A stretch of DNA of 64,000 bases from an uncultured Acetatifactor sp. (GCA_910580225.1 CAJTXE010000009.1:38773-102772), one strand, 5' to 3'. Shown: positions 28,267 through 36,141, numbered from the stretch's first letter. Made by a program: numbers and translations. The notes: generated by a model from the letters alone, not told the origin.

Positions 28267-28512
28267 TCACTCGTCAACAATTCCCACAATGGCTGCGTCC
28301 ACAGGCGCCTTTTCCATCCCAACCCGGGCGGCGCTTCCCGTAGCCACCAGAACAGTCTCGCCGATTCCCGCGCCGATATTGTCAATGGCAACAAAACGGG
28401 CGCCTCCGACGGACATTTCTTCCAGGGGTTCAATAATCATAAATTTATTTCCAACCAGATTCTCGCATTTGCGGGTGGAAACGATGCTTCCCACTACTTT
28501 TCCCACAATCAT
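28267..28512 (-). CDS. BMC vertex protein, EutN/CcmL/PduN family
   Basis: These proteins form pentamers that cap the vertices of the shell. The 81-residue protein opens MIVGKVVGSIVSTRK and contains GNKFMIIEPL and the FVAIDNIGAGIGETVLVATG stretch, all diagnostic. AGGAG precedes the ATG. It is slightly shorter than the usual 85-95 residues. One copy is enough for a closed shell with the five other shell proteins encoded nearby. Confidence 0.95.
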   Translation of the reverse strand: MIVGKVVGSIVSTRKCENLVGNKFMIIEPLEEMSVGGARFVAIDNIGAGIGETVLVATGSAARVGMEKAPVDAAIVGIVDE

Positions 28513-28843
28513 GGTATGTATCTCCTATCAGTGTACTGCCTCTCTTTAACTCCGGGCCTCCCGGAAACTGCCGCAGGCTAAGCCTGTGCGCCGGGCACGC
28601 CCCCGGTATTTTGAGACAGATCGGCGGGCAGTCCAAAGCTGTCTGCCCATGATGTCAAATTTCCGCCCGCCGTCCGCCCCGGAACCGCCGCAAATATGCC
28701 GGATTCAGCGCTTACCCTGTTTTACAGGGCTTTGCGGACAGCTCCTATTGCAATGTTTTATCGTTGCAATCCGATTCAGCTGCAGCCTGATTCTGCAGAT
28801 ATGCTTATTCCTCTGCGGACCTTTTTGCCTGACGTCCGCAAAG
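28513..28843. repeat. 331-base gap holding a 116-bp inverted-repeat element
   Basis: No gene is seen here. Eleven-base arms GCTTTGCGGAC (28729-28739) and GTCCGCAAAGC (28834-28844) are perfect inverted repeats that enclose a smaller perfect hairpin, ATTGCAA/TTGCAAT (near 28747-28771). The left part (28550-28720) is GC-rich with short palindromes. The 3' arm touches the pduL stop codon. A processing or attenuation role between pduL and the vertex gene is possible. Confidence 0.6.
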
Positions 28844-29488
28844 CTATTTGATAATCGTCGCCCTGTCGCCTGTCTTGATCTTACCGGCATTGGCTTCGTC
28901 GGTATCAATATGCATCTCCAGGGTAAAGCTCTCGTCTACACGGATTTTCACCTGATTATACACGGTTCCCCGCTCATTATCCACTTTCACAGACACGATA
29001 TCGCCGTCCCTGACTCCCGCCGCATTTGCATCCGCCGGAGACATATGAATATGGCGCATGGCCACAATGCAGCCTTCCTCCAGATAGATAACGCCCTTGG
29101 GTCCTGCCACTGCGATGGGGGCGCTGCCTTTTACATTGCCGGATTCCCGAATGGGAGCCGCTACGCCCAGTTTCATGGCATCCGTTGCGGATATCTCCAG
29201 TTGGGAGGCCTTCCGCACCGGTCCCAGAACTCTTACGTTTTCGATGGCCCGAAGTTTCAGGCCCACAATGGTCACCGTCTCGTTGCAGGCATACTGACCG
29301 CCCATGAGATCTTTTTTCTTCGTCAGATGATAGCCGGTTCCGAACAGGATTTCCACATGCTCCTGTGTCAGGTGGATATGTCTTGCGGATACCCCTACCG
29401 GTACCTGAAATCCGTCGGCCTTCTCCTCCGTTCCGCGAATGGCCTGAAGCACCATCCGGGTAATCATTTCCACTGTCTGTTGTTCCAT
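28844..29488 (-). CDS. pduL: phosphate propanoyltransferase PduL
   Basis: PduL swaps phosphate for CoA on acyl-CoA inside the compartment, recycling CoA and giving acyl phosphate. The 214-residue protein has the two zinc-binding His motifs, SARHIHLT (His37/His39) and MRHIHMS (His146/His148), and the LGPVRKASQLEIS segment. The first 18 residues (MEQQTVEMITRMVLQAIR) look like an amphipathic encapsulation helix. The ATG at 29488 with GGAGGAAG upstream was chosen. The longer frame to 29572 is too long for the family. Confidence 0.95.
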   Translation of the reverse strand: MEQQTVEMITRMVLQAIRGTEEKADGFQVPVGVSARHIHLTQEHVEILFGTGYHLTKKKDLMGGQYACNETVTIVGLKLRAIENVRVLGPVRKASQLEISATDAMKLGVAAPIRESGNVKGSAPIAVAGPKGVIYLEEGCIVAMRHIHMSPADANAAGVRDGDIVSVKVDNERGTVYNQVKIRVDESFTLEMHIDTDEANAGKIKTGDRATIIK

Positions 29489-29626
29489 GTTCTTCCTCCA
29501 TTGCCGCTTCCCGCCCCGGGCGGAAAACGAGCCTCCGCTCTTCCGGACCGTGAAGTTCCTTCCCTGCACCACTTATCGCCCTGTCCTTCTCCCTGCGCCT
29601 GTACCCAGGGAAGCGGGTTTGGCGCA

Positions 29627-29693
29627 CTGCTGTCTTGCCGAATAAGCAAGGGAGCTTATTCGGACTGCGCGTTTTCCGCAAGGCAAGCAGCAG
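29627..29693. repeat. nested hairpin between a shell gene and pduL
   Basis: Arms CCGAATAAGC (29638-29647) and GCTTATTCGG (29654-29663) are perfect, with an outer pair 29627-29639 and 29682-29693 carrying one bulge. No T run follows, so it is not a standard terminator. It may tune mRNA stability between the abundant shell gene and pduL. Confidence 0.65.
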
Positions 29694-29707
29694 GACTTTC
29701 ACAGTAA

Positions 29708-29989
29708 CTACGCCTTTACTGCGGGAAGAATCATCTCAACATCGCTGTGAGGCCTGGGAATTACATGGGTAGCTACCAGTTCTCCCAGTTTGGATGCGCT
29801 GGATGCGCCGGCTTCCACAGAGGACTTCACTGCGCCTACATCGCCGCGTACCATTACGGTTACCAGTCCGGAACCGATTTTCTCCGTGCCTACCAGGCTG
29901 ACATTCGCAGCCTTACACATAGCGTCCGCAGCTTCGATCGCCGCAACCAGACCTCTTGTTTCCACCATTCCTAATGCTTCCTGTGCCAT
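29708..29989 (-). CDS. hexameric BMC shell protein, PduA/PduJ type
   Basis: This is a single BMC domain of 93 residues that forms hexameric facet tiles. The pore loop KIGSG (residues 37-41) matches PduA, whose serine lines a pore permeable to 1,2-propanediol. The protein is nearly identical in its first 60 residues to the one at 30519-30794, so the two come from a recent duplication. AGGAGG precedes the ATG. Confidence 0.96.
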   Translation of the reverse strand: MAQEALGMVETRGLVAAIEAADAMCKAANVSLVGTEKIGSGLVTVMVRGDVGAVKSSVEAGASSASKLGELVATHVIPRPHSDVEMILPAVKA

Positions 29990-30094
29990 TTTATTCTCCT
30001 CCTGTTAATCGTTCCATAACCCTCTTCCGCCGTTTGGAATACCGGGAATCCCGGCACGGCCAGGGGGTGCTGTCTCTGTTCCGGTTACCCTTTT

Positions 30095-30430
30095 CTACAC
30101 TTCCTGGATGGTTCTTTCGTCCAGGCCGGGCTGCGTGTCTTTATTCATGAAACGGCTTGCGCTTAAGTTCACCAGTCTCACGATCTCTTCGTGGGGGTTC
30201 GCCAGGACGCCTTTTGCCACAGGCTTTTTGATGGCCTTTGCAGCGGCGGTCTCCACGGCTTCCGTGACAGACGCCACGTCACCCTTTACCACAATGGTGA
30301 CAAGCCTTCCCCCCAGTTTTCTCTCCCAGGTGGCCAGCTCCACGCCGGATGTCTTGCACATAATGTCCAGGGCATCCACGGCGGCAACCACACCTGTAAT
30401 TTCAATAAAGCCCAATGATGTATTGCTCAT
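30095..30430 (-). CDS. hexameric BMC shell protein with C-terminal tail
   Basis: The BMC domain spans residues 1-88, followed by a polar tail of about 23 residues. The pore loop is KLGGR (residues 38-42), so an arginine may face the pore in place of the serine of the PduA-type tiles, suggesting different permeability. The tail (from NLSASRF) is not seen in the two small shell proteins next to it and may bind cargo or partners. AAAGGAG precedes the ATG. Confidence 0.94.
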   Translation of the reverse strand: MSNTSLGFIEITGVVAAVDALDIMCKTSGVELATWERKLGGRLVTIVVKGDVASVTEAVETAAAKAIKKPVAKGVLANPHEEIVRLVNLSASRFMNKDTQPGLDERTIQEV

Positions 30431-30518
30431 TTGCCGGCTCCTTTACTGATATTGCAATCTCTTCCCTGTCTGCAGCAGTTTGTCAGGAGGCGGTCAGCCG
30501 CCGCGCCCTGCTGTCCTG

Positions 30519-30794
30519 TCAGATCTTCGGAAGAATCTTCTCCACGTCGGAATGGGGTCTGGGAATCACATGGGCCGCCACCAGTTCGCCAAGCCTGCCT
30601 GCGGCTGCGGAACCGCTTTCCACAGCTGCCTTTACGGCGCCTACATCTCCCCGCACCATTACGGTTACCAGTCCGGAACCGATTTTCTCGGTGCCCACCA
30701 GAGATACCTCCGCGGACTTGGTCATTGCATCCGCTGCCTCAATGGCTGCCGTAAGACCTCTTGTTTCTACCATTCCCAATGCTTCCTGTGCCAT
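30519..30794 (-). CDS. hexameric BMC shell protein, PduA/PduJ type, second copy
   Basis: This 91-residue single-domain tile has the same KIGSG pore loop and near-identical body as the protein at 29708-29989. Differences are concentrated in residues 14-30 and in the C-terminal third. Both copies have intact ribosome sites and are presumably expressed. PduA and PduJ are a comparable pair in Salmonella. Confidence 0.96.
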   Translation of the reverse strand: MAQEALGMVETRGLTAAIEAADAMTKSAEVSLVGTEKIGSGLVTVMVRGDVGAVKAAVESGSAAAGRLGELVAAHVIPRPHSDVEKILPKI

Positions 30795-30967
30795 AGTGCT
30801 CTCCTTTCCTGCCTATACGCTCTTTCTGATTTCTTTCGTTACCGTTCACGGCTTCCCACGGCTCTGCCGCTCCTACCGGCGCCTGCAGTCCCGGGATTGT
30901 TCATGCAGAGTGCCCACGAAAAACATCCGGAGGAACTGCCTGTAAACCGCAACGTTCTTACTCCCTA

Positions 30968-31348
30968 TCAATTTTTGTCAAATGCGCTGATTTTCAGCAT
31001 TTTGCCGGTGTCCCCGGTGGGTCTGGGGATAATGTGCCTCTGGACTACGCCGGTGAGGGATTTTGCCACCGCCTCTCCCGCTTCCATGGCCGCTTCCACA
31101 GCCGCCACGCTTCCCCTGAATTTCACCGTCACCAGTAAGGGTACCGGCAGCGCGTCCGCATTTGCCGGTTTGTTTTTATCAAAAGTCTCCAGTGTGACAT
31201 CTGCGGCCTTACAGCCTGCGTCGGCCGCAAGGAACGCGCAGGTCAGTCCGAATACCTCCAACAATCCCACCGCTTCTTCCGCGGAATTTGTTCCTTCCTT
31301 CTTTTCTTCCATAGACTTACTCTCTTCCATTGATTTCTTTTCTTCCAT
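30968..31348 (-). CDS. hexameric BMC shell protein with repeated N-terminus and long pore loop
   Basis: The BMC domain begins near residue 25. The loop at residues 57-70 (FDKNKPANADALPV) is longer than the short Gly/Ser pore loops of the other tiles, so the pore should be shaped differently. The N-terminus repeats a MEEKKS-like hexapeptide, giving three in-frame ATG codons (31348, 31330, 31312). Each repeat contains GGAAGA, which could serve as ribosome site for the next ATG. The true start is therefore uncertain. It is the first shell gene after the alcohol dehydrogenase. Confidence 0.9.
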   Translation of the reverse strand: MEEKKSMEESKSMEEKKEGTNSAEEAVGLLEVFGLTCAFLAADAGCKAADVTLETFDKNKPANADALPVPLLVTVKFRGSVAAVEAAMEAGEAVAKSLTGVVQRHIIPRPTGDTGKMLKISAFDKN

Positions 31349-31359
31349 AGACTTTTTTA

Positions 31360-31499
31360 TTACTGTTTACAGGTACCTCCGCGAGGTGTTTTCGTGCGCA
31401 TTTTGCACGGAAACCCGAGACAGCAAGCGCCAAAATGAACGCACTTTGTTCATTTTGTGTGCATCATGTTGCTGTGAACGGCGAAGCCGTGAACAGTAA
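31360..31499. repeat. 140-bp structured palindromic element
   Basis: The outer arms TTACTGTT (31360-31367) and AACAGTAA (31492-31499) are perfect. Inside are a perfect 10-bp hairpin CAAAATGAAC/GTTCATTTTG (31431-31440 with 31448-31457) and the smaller CCTCCGCGAGG and CGTGC/GCACG hairpins. It lies between the alcohol dehydrogenase and the first shell gene and holds no gene. Confidence 0.7.
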
Positions 31500-31559
31500 C
31501 ATTTTTTCTCTCCTGGAAAGCTGTCTTCCTTGAAAAGAGTTGATTCCCGCATCTTTATA

Positions 31560-32771
31560 TTATTTATTGATAATCGCAATCTTCAGTCCTGTCATGGCCA
31601 GATTGGTCTTCAGCGCCTCATTGATTTCCTCCAGGGGATATGTATGGGTAATCAGCTTATCCATGGGAAGGCCCATTTTCTTGGCGCTCTTGAGGAAATC
31701 AAAGGTGGTGGCATAATCCCGCAGGGTATAAACCCAGGAACCCACCGTGGTAATCTCCTTGGAGCAGATATCAAAGTGCGGATTGATGGTGGCGTCGCCG
31801 CCGTTGATGAAGAATCCCAGTTCGCAAAGTCCGCCGCCGTTGCGGATGAACTTATAGATATTGGAATGTCCTGCAGGAGAGCCTGTGCACTGGAAGGCGA
31901 AATCCGCCAGATGTCCTTCGCATTTCTCCTCCACGGCCGCTGTCAGGGCCTCAATCCCCTTGTGTTCCTTAAAGTTCACGGAATCGGAAGCTCCCAGTTC
32001 CTTTGCGAAATCCAGACGCTTCTGTTCTCCGTCCACAGCCACAATCCTGTTGATACCCATGGTGCGCAGGATGGCAATGCAGATCAGCCCGATGGGTCCG
32101 CAGCCCTGTACCACCACTCTGCTGTTGAACCGCAGTATTCCCGTACTCTTGGCCCGCTCCACAGCATGGATCAGCACTGCGCAGGGTTCAATGAGCACTC
32201 TGGAATACAGGTCCAGATCGCTTACGTTAAACACGGTGGAGCCTTTCCGTATCAGGATATAATCGGAAAACCATCCGTTCAGGTGAATATCGTCGTCCGG
32301 AAGCAGGCCGTACACATCGGCGCCGCCCACATTCTGCTTATTCAGGTCAAACATGGTGATATCCGGGTTATCCTTGAAAATCATGCAGGTAACCACTTTG
32401 TCGCCAAGCTTTAAATCCTTGCCCGCGCTGTCCTTCTTTACATTTTTCCCCATCTTCACGATCTCGCCGGTTCCCTCGTGTCCCAGGGCCACGGGAATCA
32501 GGCCGAAGGGGTCTCTCTTGAATTCATGGGCGTCCGTACCGCAGACGCCGCAGCCTTCCACCTTTACCAGAATGTCGTCGTCGCCCACTTCCGGCATGGG
32601 AAATTCCTTTACGTCAAAATGCTCCAGACCGGTGAGCATTGCCACATGGGCCGTCCCCGGAATCTCTGCGCCTGCCGCCCCGCTGCCTGTAGCGGAAGCC
32701 GCGGCTGCGGTTCCCGAAATACTGGCCAGCACCTGTTTCACAATCTCTTCTATCTGTGCCGTATCTGCCAT
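31560..32771 (-). CDS. zinc-dependent alcohol dehydrogenase with encapsulation peptide
   Basis: This medium-chain dehydrogenase of 402 residues probably reduces propionaldehyde to propanol, or lactaldehyde to propanediol, with NADH inside the compartment. Catalytic zinc ligands are visible as GVCGTD (Cys77) and GHE (His98/Glu99). The structural-zinc Cys lobe is absent. The Rossmann motif is GCGPIG with an Asp at the end of the second strand, favouring NAD. Residues 1-20 (ADTAQIEEIVKQVLASISG) form an amphipathic helix followed by an Ala/Gly/Ser linker, the classic layout of an encapsulation peptide. The ATG at 32771 has AGGAG upstream. Confidence 0.93.
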   Translation of the reverse strand: MADTAQIEEIVKQVLASISGTAAAASATGSGAAGAEIPGTAHVAMLTGLEHFDVKEFPMPEVGDDDILVKVEGCGVCGTDAHEFKRDPFGLIPVALGHEGTGEIVKMGKNVKKDSAGKDLKLGDKVVTCMIFKDNPDITMFDLNKQNVGGADVYGLLPDDDIHLNGWFSDYILIRKGSTVFNVSDLDLYSRVLIEPCAVLIHAVERAKSTGILRFNSRVVVQGCGPIGLICIAILRTMGINRIVAVDGEQKRLDFAKELGASDSVNFKEHKGIEALTAAVEEKCEGHLADFAFQCTGSPAGHSNIYKFIRNGGGLCELGFFINGGDATINPHFDICSKEITTVGSWVYTLRDYATTFDFLKSAKKMGLPMDKLITHTYPLEEINEALKTNLAMTGLKIAIINK

Positions 32772-32824
32772 TCTATAATCTCCTTTCAGTTTGTCGCTTC
32801 TGCCTTCCGCACTGCTGCCGCGCA

Positions 32825-34213
32825 TTACCGGATGCAGAGGCTGTCGGACATGACGCAGCGCCTGCTCTTGGTGAAGGATTTGGTACTGGTCAGGCCCTCG
32901 CCTGTGCGGCTGGCTATGGTAAAGGTACAGTAGCCTTCTCCGCCGAAGCCAAGCGCCGCGTAGGAAGGCGCATTTTTCACCAGGATGGCCGTATCAATGG
33001 CTCTCGCGTACTTTGTAATATTGTCTATATTCTTGGAGTGAATATGAGCGGAGTGACGGTTTCCATGCTCAAGCCACACGGCCTGCTCTATGGCGTCGTC
33101 GATATCCTTCGCCCGGACCATGCCCAAAATAGGCATCATCAGCTCCTCGGCAATCAGAGGATGCTCCTTGGGTCCTTCAAAAACAATGCAGCGGATATTG
33201 TCGGGCACAGTCACCCCAATCATGCCAAGCAGGGTTTTGGCATCCCGGCCCACACAATTGCGGTTCAGCCCCTTGGGGGTGAGCACCGTTGCCGTAAGCC
33301 TTTCCTGCTCCTCCCTGGAAATCAGGTAACAGCCCTGTTCGGCTATCATGTAGTGCATCAATTCGTCCGCAATGGATTCCACTGCCACGATCTCCTTCTC
33401 CGCGATGCAGGGAAGGTTGTTGTCAAAGGTACAGCCGTTGACGATATCCGCTGCTGCCTTTCTCACATCCGCCGTCTCGTCCACCACTGCGGGGGGATTG
33501 CCCGCCCCTGCGCCGATGCCCCTCTTTCCCGAGGAAAGCACTGCCGTCACCACACCCGGCCCTCCGGTGGCCACCAGAAGCGGGATATCCTTGTGCTTCA
33601 TCATCACATTACTGGTGTCCAGGGTGGGCTGTTCCACGGTGCAGGCCACATTGTCCGGCCCTCCTGCCTCCAGGGAAGCCTCATTGATCATGTTGATGGC
33701 AAAGATGGTGGTCCTCACCGCCTGGGGATGGGGATTGAACACCACCGTATTTCCTGCGGCAATCATGCCGATGGAATTGCAGATGACCGTCTCGCTTGGA
33801 TTGGTGCAGGGGGTGATGGCTCCGATAACCCCGAAGGGTCCCATTTCAATCAATGTCAGTCCCCTGTCTCCGGACCACGCCGTCGTCCTCAAGTCTTCCG
33901 TGCCGGGGGTTTTGTCCGCCACCAGCCGATGCTTTAATATCTTATGTCCCACATTGCCCATTCCTGTCTCGTTTACGCCCATTCTGGCAATGAGTTCCGC
34001 ATTTTCATGGGTTCGTCTGCGGATATTTCCGATGATCTGCTCTCTCTGGTCAAGGGACATTCTGCGGACTTTCTCCTGGGATGCCTTTGCGGCCGCAATG
34101 GCTTCGTTCATGTCCTTAAAAATGCCGTGCTTGCCGCCTGGAGATTCCGCAATCTGCATCTTCGCCACGACTTCCTGTACAATGTCCTGTACCAGATTCT
34201 CATTTATAAGCAC
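32825..34213 (-). CDS. pduP: CoA-acylating aldehyde dehydrogenase, PduP type
   Basis: The enzyme oxidises propionaldehyde (or another short aldehyde) to acyl-CoA with NAD+. The 462-residue protein has the catalytic cysteine in NNLPCIAEKE (Cys269) and the family's GPFGVIGAITPCTNPSETV segment. The N-terminus ENLVQDIVQEVVAKMQ is an encapsulation-type helix. The start is GTG at 34213 with TAGGAGG eight bases upstream. It follows the 118-bp repeat array and precedes the alcohol dehydrogenase by 53 bases. Confidence 0.95.
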   Translation of the reverse strand: MLINENLVQDIVQEVVAKMQIAESPGGKHGIFKDMNEAIAAAKASQEKVRRMSLDQREQIIGNIRRRTHENAELIARMGVNETGMGNVGHKILKHRLVADKTPGTEDLRTTAWSGDRGLTLIEMGPFGVIGAITPCTNPSETVICNSIGMIAAGNTVVFNPHPQAVRTTIFAINMINEASLEAGGPDNVACTVEQPTLDTSNVMMKHKDIPLLVATGGPGVVTAVLSSGKRGIGAGAGNPPAVVDETADVRKAAADIVNGCTFDNNLPCIAEKEIVAVESIADELMHYMIAEQGCYLISREEQERLTATVLTPKGLNRNCVGRDAKTLLGMIGVTVPDNIRCIVFEGPKEHPLIAEELMMPILGMVRAKDIDDAIEQAVWLEHGNRHSAHIHSKNIDNITKYARAIDTAILVKNAPSYAALGFGGEGYCTFTIASRTGEGLTSTKSFTKSRRCVMSDSLCIR

Positions 34214-34232
34214 TTTGCTACCTCCTATTTTA

Positions 34233-34560
34233 GTCGCTGCGCGACGGCTCTTTTAGGCAAAGTATTCTCGGCGTTCTCTCATGAGACAAAGTTTCATTCG
34301 ATAGATCCCTCATGAAACTTTCTCTCCTACGCCTTCAATACTTTGCTTTTGTCGCTGCGCGACGGCTCTTTTAGGCAAAGTATTCTCGGCGTTCTCCCAT
34401 GAGACAAAGTTTCATTCGATAGATCCCTCATGAAACTTTCTCTCCTACGCCTTCAATACTTTGCTTTTGTCGCTGCGCGACGGCTCTTTTAGGCAAAGTA
34501 TTCTCGGCGTTCTCTCCCACGCCTTCAATACTTTGCTTTTGCCGCTGCGCGACGGCTCTT
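34233..34560. repeat. tandem 118-bp structured repeats, two full copies and a shortened third
   Basis: Units begin GTCGCTGCGCGAC at 34233, 34351 and 34469 (period 118), with a final start motif at 34541 (GCCGCTGCGCGAC). Each full unit folds into three nested stems: GCAAAGTATT/AATACTTTGC, GGCGT/ACGCC and AAAGTTTCAT/ATGAAACTTT (34257-34346 in copy 1). The third unit lacks the inner stem. The array fills the 345-base gap between pduP and the GlcG-like gene. A related family with other stem sequences lies at 63831. Confidence 0.9.
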
Positions 34561-35200
34561 AATTGGAAAGTCCCTCTAAATTTTCAAAAACTGATTTTCC
34601 GTAAGCAGCCAACGCTGTGTCCTGTTCGGCGCTGCCGCCGCTGACACCCAGGGCGCCCACAATCGCATCGCCCCGCTTCAGCACCTCCCCGCCTCCAAAA
34701 ATAACGATTCTGCCCTCATTGGTAAACTGTATGCCGTACAGACTCTCCCCCGGCCGGCTTAAAGTCCCCAACTGCGCAGTGGACATCTGAAAGGCAATGG
34801 ATGTATATGTCTTGTTCAGCGCCACGTCAAAGCTTCCTATGTAGGCTCCGTCCATACAGTGAACGGCTACGGGCCTGGCGGACGCATCGGAGACGGCGGT
34901 AACCACCCGCATGCCCCATTCCGCAGCCTTTGCCTCAATGCTCTCGATGAGCTTCACCGCAAGGGCCAGGGGCATGGTCACGGGAACCAGACCGCCGTTT
35001 GCCGCCGCAAGTTTTCCGGACCCGGGAATTACCTTCCTGCTCCCTGTCCAGGCGGCTGTCCCCGAAATCTCCCCGGCTTCGGCAGATGTTTTCTGTTCTG
35101 TCGGGAATGTCTCCCCTGGCTGACGGAATACCGCCCCGTTTCCGCCCTCTGCTGCTTTCAGGACCTCACGGACGATTGCTTCTATCTCTCTGTTTTCCAT
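34559..35200 (-). CDS. GlcG/HbpS (PduO C-terminal) family protein with encapsulation-like helix
   Basis: The GlcG/HbpS fold occurs in the C-terminal half of PduO and in heme- or cobalamin-binding proteins. The domain covers about residues 75-213 and shows the typical MPLALAVKLIESIEAKAAEWGM, KTYTSIAFQMST and GALGVSGGSAEQD stretches. The N-terminus (NREIEAIVREVLKAAEGG) is an amphipathic helix plus linker like those of the other cargo enzymes. The ATG at 35200 with GAAGAAGGG upstream fits better than ATG 35218. Its function in B12-free compartments is not established. Confidence 0.85.
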   Translation of the reverse strand: MENREIEAIVREVLKAAEGGNGAVFRQPGETFPTEQKTSAEAGEISGTAAWTGSRKVIPGSGKLAAANGGLVPVTMPLALAVKLIESIEAKAAEWGMRVVTAVSDASARPVAVHCMDGAYIGSFDVALNKTYTSIAFQMSTAQLGTLSRPGESLYGIQFTNEGRIVIFGGGEVLKRGDAIVGALGVSGGSAEQDTALAAYGKSVFENLEGLSN

Positions 35201-35284
35201 GGAATGCCCTTCTTCCATATGATACGATGACTCTCCTGAAATGCCTGTCCTATAGACATTTCCTCAATGGGAGATCTGGAATCC

Positions 35285-36091
35285 TTATTTTCCTAACTGC
35301 TCCAACACCTTCCTGGTGATCTCCGCCACCATATCGGCAGAAACGGCTCCGCTCTCCTTGCCGCTGTGGCATCCGCCTCCGCAGGTATGGCAGCTGGGCT
35401 TGCCTTCCTTTGCGTTGGGGCAGAGATTGGCGGGATGACGTCCCTTCATGCCGAACTGTCTTCTGATTTCGTACAGATCTTCCACCTGCTGCGGGGTAAA
35501 TTCCTTGGGTCCGCCCAGTACTCTGGACTGGTACAGGAGCTGCGCGTAGAATTCCACGGATTCCATCTTCAGGTATGCCGCAAGCAGGGAATCGGAATAG
35601 GTCAGCGCGCCGTGGTTCTCCAACAGCACGGCGTCAAAATGCTGCACATACTCGGAAACCGCATCGGGAATCTCCATGGTGGAAGGTCTGCCGTATTTTG
35701 CAATGGGAACGCAGCCCAGTGCGATAACCGCCTCGGGCATGATAGGCTGGGTCAGGGGAATGCCTGCAATGGCAAAACTGGTGGCATATACGGGATGGGC
35801 ATGTACCACGCTCTTTACGTCAGGTCTCTCCTGATACACTCTCATATGCATCTTGATCTCGGATGAAGGCCGGAAATTGCCGTTGGCCTGAATGACATTG
35901 CCCTGGGCGTCCACTTTACAGATGTATTCGGGGGTCATGAAGCCCTTGGACACGCCGGTAGGGGTACACAGAAATTCGTTGTCGCTGATCTTCACGGAAA
36001 TATTGCCGTCGTTTGCCGCAACCATGTTCCTGTTGTAAATTCTCCTGCCAATGTCACAAATCTCTTTTTTTACTTCGTACTCGTTCTGCAT
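35285..36091 (-). CDS. fucA: L-fuculose-1-phosphate-type class II aldolase with C-terminal encapsulation peptide
   Basis: These zinc aldolases split fuculose or rhamnulose 1-phosphate into DHAP and lactaldehyde. Zinc ligands and catalytic residues are visible: Glu78, His97 and His99 (HAHP) and His160 (ENHG). After the aldolase domain, residues 218-243 are Cys/Gly-rich (C-x10-C-x2-C-x3-C) and the last 18 residues (SADMVAEITRKVLEQLGK) look like a C-terminal encapsulation helix. It is the first gene of the BMC operon, 50 bases behind the promoter. This places production of lactaldehyde inside the shell. Substrate choice between fuculose and rhamnulose phosphate is unresolved. Confidence 0.9.
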   Translation of the reverse strand: MQNEYEVKKEICDIGRRIYNRNMVAANDGNISVKISDNEFLCTPTGVSKGFMTPEYICKVDAQGNVIQANGNFRPSSEIKMHMRVYQERPDVKSVVHAHPVYATSFAIAGIPLTQPIMPEAVIALGCVPIAKYGRPSTMEIPDAVSEYVQHFDAVLLENHGALTYSDSLLAAYLKMESVEFYAQLLYQSRVLGGPKEFTPQQVEDLYEIRRQFGMKGRHPANLCPNAKEGKPSCHTCGGGCHSGKESGAVSADMVAEITRKVLEQLGK

Positions 36092-36141
36092 TTTGCTTCC
36101 TCCTGATTCGTTTTTGGTTTCTATGGAAATGCTTTTCCTTC

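Noticed and set aside
34233..34560. CRISPR array
   Set aside because: The repeats are long (118 bp), contiguous and without variable spacers, and no cas genes are near.
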